NCBI GenBank assembly: GCA_000493945.1
Contig: AWNW01000005.1
Coordinates: 22,203-86,202 of the forward strand
DNA: 64,000 nt
DNA from: Candidatus Hydrogenedens terephthalaticus JGI OTU-1
GTDB lineage: Bacteria > Hydrogenedentota > Hydrogenedentia > Hydrogenedentales > Hydrogenedentaceae
Reading direction: 5' to 3'
The notes beneath the pieces were generated by a model. That model saw only the letters and a program-made list of their open reading frames with translations. It searched no databases and had not been told where the DNA came from. The position numbers were made by a program, and so were the translations under genes. Below, in pieces: positions 30,476-39,178 of this stretch; position 1 is the first letter of the stretch; each line of letters begins with the position of its first letter.

Positions 30476-31942
30476 TTATTTAAGCAACATTACTTCAATA
30501 TCACCTACAAATAAGCCATCAATCTGAACAGTTCCTCCTTGCTGGAGTTCGGAAGGCTCATCATCCCTGATATAAACGAACTGATAATTTCCGCGTGGAA
30601 CTTTTACCGTTTTTTCGCCCCCCGCAGGAATAGAAATATTTTTCCCTCTTTTCCCGGAACGCAATCCAACTTTTACGGATGTATCCAAAGGGTTATATAT
30701 TCTAATTTCATACGAACCATCTCTTAATTGATATGTATAATCGGGTAATTTTGCTTTTCTTCTTAATGAAGATGACTTTATAAAGTCATTTTTCTGATTT
30801 TCATCTGAAAACTTTTTTGGAGAACCTGCATAAATAATCCTTCGATTTTCAGGTCTTGTCTGCATTTGTTGCCTGTTAACAGATGGTGGGGCAATACGAT
30901 TTGATTGTTGATATACTGGTTCCTCTACAGTTTGTGGTTGTTCTTCTTTCTCTTCTTCAATAGAATTTGCCTCTATTTCTTCTGTTGTATTCTCTTCACC
31001 AGATTCTTCCGTGCTTTCTTCCGTTTGCGTTTCTTCTGTCATTTGATTTTCGTTGATAGGGGCGGGTCGAACATAAAATCCACTTTTCCTCACCAATTTA
31101 TTATTTTCAAATCGTGCCGAAAAACTTGACCCTCCTTTATCTGTCCACAAATAAAGCGTTCCTCCTTTATTATCTGAACTAACCTGAGTTCCTGCTCTTT
31201 GAAGTATTGCAACTACCTCATCCAGTTCCATCCCTTCTTTTAATTGGTCATACAATTCACGAGTCAACGGGTTGGGAACATTTTCACTTGTTTCTGTTCT
31301 GCCAGAATACCGCTTCAATATGCCATTTTCGAATCTACCATATAGAACTTTCTCTTCACGGTTCCAGCGATATAATTTCATCTGTTTATCGCTACTTTGC
31401 GTAATTAAATAATCCGGTTCACCTAATAAACTCACAACTTCTTCATAAGTCATCCCTAATTTAACCTTGCTAAAAGGTTCTATAGCGGGAGATAAAGTCT
31501 TTTCTTCCTCGGCTTTTTCACTCGGTAATGTTTCCTGAGGTTGGTCTTCTCTGGATTGGGAAACATCTGCTTCTTTTAGGGATGAGTTAATTTCAACGGT
31601 ATTTTCAGAGACAAGATCCTGTTGATTTTGCATATCTATAGCAGGGGTCATTGTTGACTGAACTTTAATTGGTTCCCCTGCTTGTGTGTTTTCTTGCGTT
31701 TCTTTTTCTTGTTGAAATGTATTTATTAAAGCAGGTTTTGATTCCTCTGATATACCTTCTTCTGATTTTGTTGGAGATGGTGCAACCTTTTGCTCCGAAG
31801 AAAAACAAGAAAAAAGAAGGGAAATCAGAATAAAACAAGTTATTCCCCGAACAACTTTTTTAAAACAAGAAGTAAAAATAGATTTATCTATATTATCCAT
31901 ATTCCGTTCTAAAACTTTTATATTCATAAGTTCAGGTCTCAA
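30476..31942 (-). CDS. Lipoprotein with two SmpA/BamE-like repeats and Glu/Gln-rich linkers
   Basis: 488 aa from TTG 31942; ATGs at 31927 or 31900 (MDNIDKS) are likelier. A lipobox LLFSC gives a lipoprotein. Two tandem domains each begin with GM(T/E)xxEV (KLGMTYEEVVSLLGEPD and EGMELDEVVAILQRAG) and end in a Gly-Arg-Phe/Ala-Arg-Phe strand, the SmpA/OmlA pattern. They are separated and followed by acidic Ser/Glu-rich linkers, then a C-terminal beta domain of about 110 residues. The role may be envelope assembly or protein docking (inference). It sits 24 bp before the enolase-superfamily gene. Confidence 0.72.
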   Translation of the reverse strand: MRPELMNIKVLERNMDNIDKSIFTSCFKKVVRGITCFILISLLFSCFSSEQKVAPSPTKSEEGISEESKPALINTFQQEKETQENTQAGEPIKVQSTMTPAIDMQNQQDLVSENTVEINSSLKEADVSQSREDQPQETLPSEKAEEEKTLSPAIEPFSKVKLGMTYEEVVSLLGEPDYLITQSSDKQMKLYRWNREEKVLYGRFENGILKRYSGRTETSENVPNPLTRELYDQLKEGMELDEVVAILQRAGTQVSSDNKGGTLYLWTDKGGSSFSARFENNKLVRKSGFYVRPAPINENQMTEETQTEESTEESGEENTTEEIEANSIEEEKEEQPQTVEEPVYQQSNRIAPPSVNRQQMQTRPENRRIIYAGSPKKFSDENQKNDFIKSSSLRRKAKLPDYTYQLRDGSYEIRIYNPLDTSVKVGLRSGKRGKNISIPAGGEKTVKVPRGNYQFVYIRDDEPSELQQGGTVQIDGLFVGDIEVMLLK

Positions 31943-31948
31943 ATCAAA

Positions 31949-31978
31949 TTGTTTAACATCTATTTTTTTTATTATAAT
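31949..31978 (+). promoter_or_regulatory. Candidate promoter of the yicC-gmk-rpoZ-coaBC operon
   Basis: A perfect TATAAT (31973-31978) lies 18 bp after TTGTTT (31949-31954), about 80 bp before the yicC ATG. The -10 is embedded in ATTATAAT, which also reads on the other strand and could serve the divergent lipoprotein gene. Only the -10 is strong. Confidence 0.4.
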
Positions 31979-32057
31979 AAATACAATCTAATAAAAAGAA
32001 AAATGAAAAATAGGAATGTTCTCTTGGTAAAAATGTTATTGTGGAAGGGGGTAATTT

Positions 32058-32930
32058 ATGCGTAGCATGACGGGGTTTGGAAATGCTTCTGGTATTGTTC
32101 GAAACGCTATTGTTTCGTTAGAAATAAATTCTGTAAATCATCGGTCTTTGGAAATATCTATTCGGGTTCCTTCCTTGTGGGGACCTATCGAAACTTTTAT
32201 AAGGGATAAAATACGCCAGAATATAAATCGTGGTAAAATCCATTTCTGGATGCGGAGGCAATCCTCCGAAACAACAGGTCCATCTTTTACTTTCAATGAA
32301 AACGCCGTTAAAGAATATTTAGAACATATAAAAAAATTAAAACAAATATTAAATACAACTGAAGAAATTTCCCTAAACACACTCATTCAGTTGCCCGGTA
32401 TATTTGAAACTACAATAACGGATGAGGAAATAGAATTGATTAAGTCAGAGACAGAACCTCTCATTGACCTTGTGATTGAAAATTTAAACAAATCAAGGGA
32501 AATAGAGGGGCAGGCTATAAAAAAACAAATTCATGACCATCTTAATGAACTTCGTTCAGGAATACATCTCCTTGAACAAAAGACACCAGAACTGTTAGAA
32601 CAACAGAAGGAACGCATTCGCACAAAACTTGCAGAAATATCTGCAGACCCATCTATTAAAGAGGAACGGTTGGCTATGGAGACCATCCTCTGGGCAGACA
32701 AACTTGATATTACCGAAGAAATAAATCGGGTAAATACTCATTTGTGTCGTGCGTATGAACTTTTAGAAATGGAACAAAATGGAAAACCGTTGAATTTTCT
32801 TATTCAGGAAATAGGTAGAGAACTGAATACAATAAGTGCTAAATTGCGAGATGCAGACCTCGCATGGCAATTGGTTCAAATGAAAACAATCTTGGAAAAA
32901 ATCCGTGAACAAATACAAAATGTGGAGTAA
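32058..32930 (+). CDS. yicC: YicC family endoribonuclease-like protein
   Basis: 290 aa. The N-terminus MRSMTGFGNASG and the C-terminus with LNFLIQEIGRELNTISAKLRDAD are diagnostic of YicC, a conserved stress-related family; E. coli YicC has been linked to RNA decay. The adjacency to gmk and rpoZ is widely conserved. The upstream GGAAGGGGG is an unusually G-rich ribosome site. The length is normal for the family. Confidence 0.95.
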   Translation: MRSMTGFGNASGIVRNAIVSLEINSVNHRSLEISIRVPSLWGPIETFIRDKIRQNINRGKIHFWMRRQSSETTGPSFTFNENAVKEYLEHIKKLKQILNTTEEISLNTLIQLPGIFETTITDEEIELIKSETEPLIDLVIENLNKSREIEGQAIKKQIHDHLNELRSGIHLLEQKTPELLEQQKERIRTKLAEISADPSIKEERLAMETILWADKLDITEEINRVNTHLCRAYELLEMEQNGKPLNFLIQEIGRELNTISAKLRDADLAWQLVQMKTILEKIREQIQNVE

Positions 32931-32933
32931 TCC

Positions 32934-33527
<594 letters not shown>

Positions 33528-33557
33528 ATAAAAAAATAATCACAGGAGGATTGTCTT

Positions 33558-33773
33558 ATGCCTGCTCCTTTCTATGTAGATGAATTACGCACAAAGATTG
33601 ACAGCCTTTATCGGCTGGTAAATGTTGCATCGAAAAGAGTAAATCAAATTATCAAAAGTGAAAAACACGGCTTTGGCAAAAAGAAAAAGCCCACTATTGT
33701 CGCTATTGATGAGATCATGGAAGGTAAAATTACCTATCGTAAAAACGAAAAAGAAGACCTTACCGAGATTTAA
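33558..33773 (+). CDS. rpoZ: RNA polymerase omega subunit
   Basis: 71 aa small subunit that stabilises beta' in RNA polymerase. The SLYRLVNVASKRVNQI stretch matches the omega R/Y-LV-xAxxRAxQI pattern, and KKKPTIVAIDEIMEGKI is the typical conserved tail. AGGAGG precedes the ATG. Its position after gmk and before coaBC supports the call despite the short length. Confidence 0.93.
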   Translation: MPAPFYVDELRTKIDSLYRLVNVASKRVNQIIKSEKHGFGKKKKPTIVAIDEIMEGKITYRKNEKEDLTEI

Positions 33774-33790
33774 TCGGAATCAGTTAAAAT

Positions 33791-35002
33791 ATGTGCTTAT
33801 CCTTCCAGAACAGGGTTGTTTTATTAGGGGTAAGTGGTTCTATTTCTGCATACAAAGCCTGTGAACTTTGCAGTAGAATGGCTCAAAATGGGGCTAAAGT
33901 TTATGTTGCTATGACAGAAAGCGCCCAGAAATTGATATGCCCCGCTACTTTTGAAAGCCTTTCTGGAAATCCCGTTATTACAGGGATGTTTGAACCTTAT
34001 ACATTAGGACCTCTCTCCCATATATCCCTGAGCCATCAAACGAATCTATTTATTGTTGCCCCTGCAACAGCCAATATAATAGCAAAATCTGCTCATGGCA
34101 TAGCGGACGATTGGATTAGCACCGCGTTATTATCCACAAATGCCCCTATTCTCTGGGCTCCAGCAATGAATCCCCAAATGTATTTAAATCCAGCTACTCA
34201 GGCGAACATAGCGACTTTAAAAGAAAGGGGACACTTTTTTATCGGTCCGGAAACGGGGAAAACAGCCTGTGGAGAAATAGGTCCCGGACGAATGGCGGAA
34301 CCTATGAATATTTTTGAATATGCAGATATATTAATCAATCCAACCAAAGATTTTCTTGATAAAAAAATTCTTATCACCAGTGGACCTACTCAGGAGCCTA
34401 TTGACCCTGTAAGATATATCTCTAACCGTTCTTCCGGAAAAATGGGAAAAGCACTGGCTATAGAGGCACTCCGAAGAGGAGCAAAAGTTACGGTTATTTC
34501 TGGTCCTGCATCGGAACCTCTACCCTATCATGCGGAAAAAGTCTTTGTCCGAACTGCTCAAGAAATGTATGAGGAAACCGTTAAAAGATTTCCTGAATAT
34601 GACATTTTTATTGGGTCTGCGGCTGTAGCAGACTACGCTATCAAAGACCCCACGGACGAGAAACATAAGCGAAATGGTTCTATGCATTATTTAGAACTAA
34701 CTCCAAATCCGGATATAATCAAAAAGTTGGGAGAAATGAAAAAGCCTAAGCAGATTACTGTGGGATTTGCGGCGGAAACACATCATCTCGTTGAATATGC
34801 TCAGGAAAAACTTAAACGAAAAAATTTGGATTTGATTGTTGCTAATCAAGTAGGTGGGGAGAATTGTGCTTTTGGTTCTGATTATGTATATGCACTCATG
34901 ATAACGCCTCATTCACAAGATGACAAACCTGAATTTATTCCTAAAGAGGAATTAACTCATCGTATTTTTAATCGGATTGGCGAGATTTTGAATAATCGTT
35001 GA
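33791..35002 (+). CDS. coaBC: Bifunctional phosphopantothenoylcysteine decarboxylase/synthase
   Basis: 403 aa bifunctional enzyme of coenzyme A synthesis. The N-terminal flavodoxin-like CoaC half has GVSGSISAYKACEL, catalytic His in GPLSHISLSH, PAMNPQMY and the ACGEIGPGRM clamp with its catalytic Cys. The CoaB half begins near 190 with LITSGPTQEPIDPVRYISN and NRSSGKMG. It has two successive in-frame stops (35000-35005), after which a 9-bp repeat array begins immediately in the same frame. Confidence 0.96.
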   Translation: MCLSFQNRVVLLGVSGSISAYKACELCSRMAQNGAKVYVAMTESAQKLICPATFESLSGNPVITGMFEPYTLGPLSHISLSHQTNLFIVAPATANIIAKSAHGIADDWISTALLSTNAPILWAPAMNPQMYLNPATQANIATLKERGHFFIGPETGKTACGEIGPGRMAEPMNIFEYADILINPTKDFLDKKILITSGPTQEPIDPVRYISNRSSGKMGKALAIEALRRGAKVTVISGPASEPLPYHAEKVFVRTAQEMYEETVKRFPEYDIFIGSAAVADYAIKDPTDEKHKRNGSMHYLELTPNPDIIKKLGEMKKPKQITVGFAAETHHLVEYAQEKLKRKNLDLIVANQVGGENCAFGSDYVYALMITPHSQDDKPEFIPKEELTHRIFNRIGEILNNR

Positions 35003-35005
35003 TGA

Positions 35006-35265
35006 GATGGGACGGATGGAATAGATGGGACAGATGGAATAGATGGGACAGATGGGACAGATGGGACGGATGGGACGGATGAGACGGATGAGACGGATGG
35101 GAAGGATGGGAAGGATGGGACGGATGGGAAGGATGGGACGGATGTGACAGAGGGGACGAATGGGACGGATGGGACAGAGGGGACGAATGGGACGGATGAG
35201 ACGGATGGGAAGGATGGGACAGATGGGACAGATGGGGCGAATGGGATGGATGAGGCTGAGGGGAC
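35006..35265. repeat. Minisatellite: about 29 units of a 9-bp GATGGGACR repeat
   Basis: An uninterrupted array with consensus unit GATGGGACG/A and variants GATGAGACG, GATGGGAAG, GATGGAATA, GAGGGGACG and AATGGGACG starts straight after the double stop of coaBC. Because the unit is 9 bp, reading frames stay in phase: plus strand reads Asp-Gly-Thr repeats, minus reads Val-Pro-Ser repeats. Neither has a ribosome site, so I do not call a gene. The regularly spaced GGG runs (6-nt loops) satisfy the usual G-quadruplex pattern several times over. Composition is G-rich against AT-rich surroundings. Confidence 0.92.
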
Positions 35266-35360
35266 TAAAATAAAATAGGAATTATTTTTCAATTTTTACG
35301 AATAAAAATCCTAAAAAAAGTGTATAATCTTTATATTGAAATTAAAAAGGATTTCTGATT

Positions 35361-36071
35361 TTGGTATTTCAACAAAAAATTCAAAAAGATGTAGCGTTTT
35401 TTTTATTTTGTATCTCATTTGCAATCTTTTTATCCTCTGCAAGTGGAGAAGTAACAATAACTCAACAGGTTTCTGGAAATGCAGCGTTCATATCCGATAC
35501 TCACACATACTATATTCCCGGTAAATCCATTAGTATAACCATCTCTTTTGTTAATAATTCATCTGAAAATGTTCTCGCATTGGGATTGCAATGTTTTGTT
35601 CCTCAAGGATGGCAATTTCAAGGAACTTCCACTGGCACCAATGCCCCTGCTGTATACCCGCAACCGGGAAAGGTATCCGATGGAACAACACCTTTTGAGT
35701 TTGCATGGATAAATATCCCACCATTCCCTTTTGATTTTACTTTTAGTGTAAACATTCCTTCTGATTTTCAGGGATACACTCAAATTAATTCGCAAGCCTT
35801 ATATAGATACACGGGAGGGCAATTAACTTCTAATATTGCACAGACTTCATTTGAAGGAGCAGGAACACCCCAAGAAGGAGAAGGGCAAATGGAAGGGGAA
35901 GGAGAAGGGGGAAATGATAATACAAGTTGTGCTGGACAAATTTTTAAGGGATGTTGTTCTGATAATAAAAAAGCAACGCAACAAATAAAAGATATTCTTA
36001 TTGATTTATTATTCATGTTAATTGTAATAGGGACATTAGGTATTTCAATAAGAAACAACCAAAAGGATTAA
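35361..36071 (+). CDS. Surface protein with Glu-Gly linker and Cys-plus-TM C-terminus
   Basis: 236 aa from TTG 35361 (AAGGA 11 bp upstream). The signal peptide ends near 32 (SSASG). Residues 35-165 form a beta-sandwich resembling DUF11-type repeats of extracellular proteins (ISITISFVNNSSENVLALG, then a FVPQGWQFQG motif). A short Glu-Gly-rich linker follows (EGEGQMEGEGEGG), then a Cys-containing motif (SCAGQIFKGCCS), one hydrophobic helix and a basic tail. That C-terminal layout resembles a protein-sorting signal and recurs in the next gene, 7 bp downstream. Confidence 0.75.
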   Translation: MVFQQKIQKDVAFFLFCISFAIFLSSASGEVTITQQVSGNAAFISDTHTYYIPGKSISITISFVNNSSENVLALGLQCFVPQGWQFQGTSTGTNAPAVYPQPGKVSDGTTPFEFAWINIPPFPFDFTFSVNIPSDFQGYTQINSQALYRYTGGQLTSNIAQTSFEGAGTPQEGEGQMEGEGEGGNDNTSCAGQIFKGCCSDNKKATQQIKDILIDLLFMLIVIGTLGISIRNNQKD

Positions 36072-36078
36072 TGGAATT

Positions 36079-37323
36079 GTGAAAACTCTAATTATTCATC
36101 TAATTTTTTCACTTGTTTTTATTTTACTATTTGCCCCTGTTACCTTTTCCGAAAGAATATTTTTTATTGCTCCGGATGCCGGTATTGTTCAAGAAGTATT
36201 ACCTGAAAAACTACAAAAAGCATGGTATCCTGACGGAATAACCCCTGAGGTCTTTCATACAAGTTATATTACTTATAACATTGCTTATTCTGACCCAGTT
36301 GGTTTAGGTTTTAATGACCCCAATCATCCTAATCGCAAAAGATGTTTAGAAGCGGCTTTGACCTATATTTCAAATATTTTCAGAACTTTCGGGACTATTG
36401 ACATTCTGGTTGAGACAAGTGAATATGATGGCACAGGTGCTATTGCCTTTGCGGGAAGTTATGTTTTTGAGAATCAGGAAACATTTAGTCGTTGTTTTTC
36501 TCAATTACGGCTGTTGAATGGGACAAAACCTGTCGCTAATGTATCAGAAATTCAGTTAACTGTTGATTTCGGACGAAATTATTATGAAGACCCTGACCAT
36601 ACCACACCTGCTTCCAATCAATTTGATTTGTTATCTGTGCTTATTCATGAATTCACACATGGATTCGGGTTTTTATCCTTTGTAGAACAGGATGGGAGAA
36701 CCAATGTAACACCTAATGGTAAATATTTATATACTGTTTTTGACCAATTTATTTATAAAGGGGATTTAGCCCTTTTTTCGGGAAGCCCTCCTGCATTTCA
36801 GGGCGTACCTTCAGATACTACCAGCAATCAATTGGTCTTTAAATCCATCTTTATTCAAAATTTTTTTGGGAACAGTGGACTTGCGATATATTCAAAAGAC
36901 CCTTTTCTTGATGGGACAAGTTTAAATCATTGGGACCCGTTTAGAACAGGAATAACAAATGCAGTCATGAATCCCACTTATACAGCAGGAAGCACCATTC
37001 GAGAGTATTCTTTAGCAGACCTATGCGCTTTGAAATCAATCGGATATTCTAATATTCTACTTGCTGATAATGAAGGAACACAAGAAGGGGCAAAAGAAGG
37101 TATAGTTGAAGGAACACAGGAGGGTACCGCAGAAGGGGCACGGGAAGGAACCCATCATGAAGGTTTCCAAGAAGGTAACATAGAAGGAATTGACGAACCA
37201 ACGGATAGTATTTGTGGGTGTGCAAAAAGTCAAAGCATTAGAAAATTTATTTTTGACCTTATTTTACTGGGAATGGTTTTACTTCTTATCTCGCAAAAGA
37301 AATATAAAGCAGAGAATAAATAG
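36079..37323 (+). CDS. Predicted surface zinc metalloprotease with Glu-Gly stalk and Cys-plus-TM C-terminus
   Basis: 414 aa from GTG 36079. The signal peptide ends near 25 (TFSE). The zinc motif HEFTHGFGF is at 190-198 (His190, Glu191, His194). A later NHWDP (His284) could provide the third ligand and VMNPTY (Met297) looks like a Met-turn, as in metzincin-like secreted proteases. After the domain there is a stalk of eight or nine Glu-Gly units spaced by two or three residues (about 335-373), then ICGCAKS, a TM helix and a lysine-rich tail. It is probably anchored or sorted at the cell surface. Substrate unknown. Confidence 0.8.
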   Translation: MKTLIIHLIFSLVFILLFAPVTFSERIFFIAPDAGIVQEVLPEKLQKAWYPDGITPEVFHTSYITYNIAYSDPVGLGFNDPNHPNRKRCLEAALTYISNIFRTFGTIDILVETSEYDGTGAIAFAGSYVFENQETFSRCFSQLRLLNGTKPVANVSEIQLTVDFGRNYYEDPDHTTPASNQFDLLSVLIHEFTHGFGFLSFVEQDGRTNVTPNGKYLYTVFDQFIYKGDLALFSGSPPAFQGVPSDTTSNQLVFKSIFIQNFFGNSGLAIYSKDPFLDGTSLNHWDPFRTGITNAVMNPTYTAGSTIREYSLADLCALKSIGYSNILLADNEGTQEGAKEGIVEGTQEGTAEGAREGTHHEGFQEGNIEGIDEPTDSICGCAKSQSIRKFIFDLILLGMVLLLISQKKYKAENK

Positions 37324-37476
37324 TTTTTGTTTTAATCTGTGTTCATTTATACAATTTTTTGCTGAAAAAGAAAATTTATAACTTGTGAAAATGGTATTAT
37401 TTTTGATAAACTATAAATTCAATTAATAAATTTGGGCGAAGCAATCGGGTATTAAATTGAAGAAAGGAATAAAGAA

Positions 37477-39081
37477 ATGGCAAGAATCCTTGTTTTAGAT
37501 AATTTAAGTGAAGAAGGAATTGAAATTTTTAAACAGGCTGGGTTTGAAGTTGATGTAAAACCTCCCCAAAAACCCGAGGAATTAGCACAAATTATTGGTA
37601 ATTATAACGGTTTGGTAGTTCGTAGTGCTACAAAAGTAACAAAAGAGGCACTTATGAATGCAAAAAACCTAAAAGTAGTCGGTAGAGCGGGTGCGGGAAC
37701 TGACAATATTGATAAAGACTTTGCCACACAAATGGGTATTGTAGTAATGAATACGCCGGGTGGAAATACGATTTCTGCATGCGAACATACCTTTGCCTTG
37801 ATATTGGCACTTTGTCGGAATATACCTTCGGCTCATGCTTCAATGATGGCGGGTAAATGGGACCGTAAAAAATATATGGGTGTGGAACTAATGGGAAAAA
37901 CTTTGGGAATTATTGGTGTAGGGAGAATTGGAGGAGCCGTTGCAAAACGAGCATTGGCATTTGAAATGAAAGTAATCGCTCATGATCCTATTTTAACACC
38001 TTTGAAAGCAGAAGCATTAGGCGTAAAATTAGTTAGTCTTGAGGAACTTATTCGGGAATCCGATTTTATCTCCATACATACGCCTAAAACAGAAAAAACG
38101 AATAATATGATTCGATTAGAACAGTTAAAGCAGATGAAGCCCAATTGTCGAATTGTAAATTGTGCCCGTGGAGGCATAGTTAATGAAGAAGATCTGGCAA
38201 CCGCTCTTCGTGAGAAGATAATTGCGGGTGCGGCTCTTGATGTCTTCACTTCTGAACCTCCTGTAAATAATCCTTTCTTAGGTTTAGATAATGTAATACT
38301 GACACCTCATTTGGCTGCATCCACAGAAGAAGCGCAAGTTGTTGTGGCTGTTGATATTGCAAAACAAATGGTTGATTTTCTTACCACAGGTGCTATAGTG
38401 AACGCCGTTAATGTGCCGAGTATAGACCCAGAAACAAAGAAATCTCTCCAGCCACTTATAGATTTAGGGGAACGATTGGGAATGTTCCAATCATTATATA
38501 CAAGGGGACGACCTACATCATTGCAAATCGAATATGCAGGTGAAATTGGTGTTACAGATACCTATCCTATAACATCTGCAATTCTGACCGGTTTTTTGAA
38601 GCCGTTAGTAGAAACAGTAAATATGATTAGTGCTCCAGTCCAGATTAAAGAACGGGGGATAGAATGTAATGAACGGAAAACGGCTCGTCCCTCCAGTTAC
38701 GCTTTTGAAATCTCCCTTCGTGTAGAAACAGACCAGGAGACTCATACAGTTACAGGGACATTATTCCACAAAACAGATGCGCGAATTTGTAGTATTGATG
38801 GTATGCGGGTAGATGCAAAACCGGAAGGATATATGCTTGTTTGTCGGAATGAAGACAAACCCCTCGTTATTGGACGGCTCTGCACGCGTATTGGTGAAGC
38901 AGGTGTTAATATAGCCAATCTCATGTTGGGACGCGATATTAAAGGTGGACTTGCTCTTACCGTTCTAAATCTTGACCAACCTTTAAGTGATGAAGTTATA
39001 CAAGATTGTGCAAAACTCCCGCATATTTTAGAAGCCCGACTTTTATCTTTACCGGAAAATAATACAAATAGCAACTCGTAA
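37477..39081 (+). CDS. serA: D-3-phosphoglycerate dehydrogenase (long form with ACT domain)
   Basis: First enzyme of serine synthesis, oxidising 3-phosphoglycerate with NAD+. The 534 aa equal the long SerA type: catalytic/NAD domain (GRAGAGTDNID; Rossmann GVGRIGGAVAKRA; catalytic Arg in NCARGGIVNE; Glu in FTSEPP; His in LTPHLAAST), an intervening domain (about 315-450), and a C-terminal ACT domain (VIGRLCTRIGEAGVNIANL) that usually senses serine. AAGGAA precedes the ATG. It stands apart from its neighbours by 100-150 bp, suggesting separate transcription. Confidence 0.96.
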   Translation: MARILVLDNLSEEGIEIFKQAGFEVDVKPPQKPEELAQIIGNYNGLVVRSATKVTKEALMNAKNLKVVGRAGAGTDNIDKDFATQMGIVVMNTPGGNTISACEHTFALILALCRNIPSAHASMMAGKWDRKKYMGVELMGKTLGIIGVGRIGGAVAKRALAFEMKVIAHDPILTPLKAEALGVKLVSLEELIRESDFISIHTPKTEKTNNMIRLEQLKQMKPNCRIVNCARGGIVNEEDLATALREKIIAGAALDVFTSEPPVNNPFLGLDNVILTPHLAASTEEAQVVVAVDIAKQMVDFLTTGAIVNAVNVPSIDPETKKSLQPLIDLGERLGMFQSLYTRGRPTSLQIEYAGEIGVTDTYPITSAILTGFLKPLVETVNMISAPVQIKERGIECNERKTARPSSYAFEISLRVETDQETHTVTGTLFHKTDARICSIDGMRVDAKPEGYMLVCRNEDKPLVIGRLCTRIGEAGVNIANLMLGRDIKGGLALTVLNLDQPLSDEVIQDCAKLPHILEARLLSLPENNTNSNS

Positions 39082-39178
39082 ATTTTATATCAAAAAAATT
39101 AATCCTTTATAGAAATAATCGAGTTGTTGTCTTATATAAAATAGAAGTTTTGGAAAAGTACACAGAGGAGAATAAATT

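Noticed and set aside
35006..35265. CRISPR array
   Set aside because: The units are contiguous 9-mers with no spacers and no cas genes nearby.
34957..35292. Val-Pro-Ser repeat ORF on the minus strand, and the Asp-Gly-Thr frame on the plus strand, as genes
   Set aside because: Both are side effects of a 9-bp repeat that keeps frames open; neither has a ribosome site or a non-repetitive domain.
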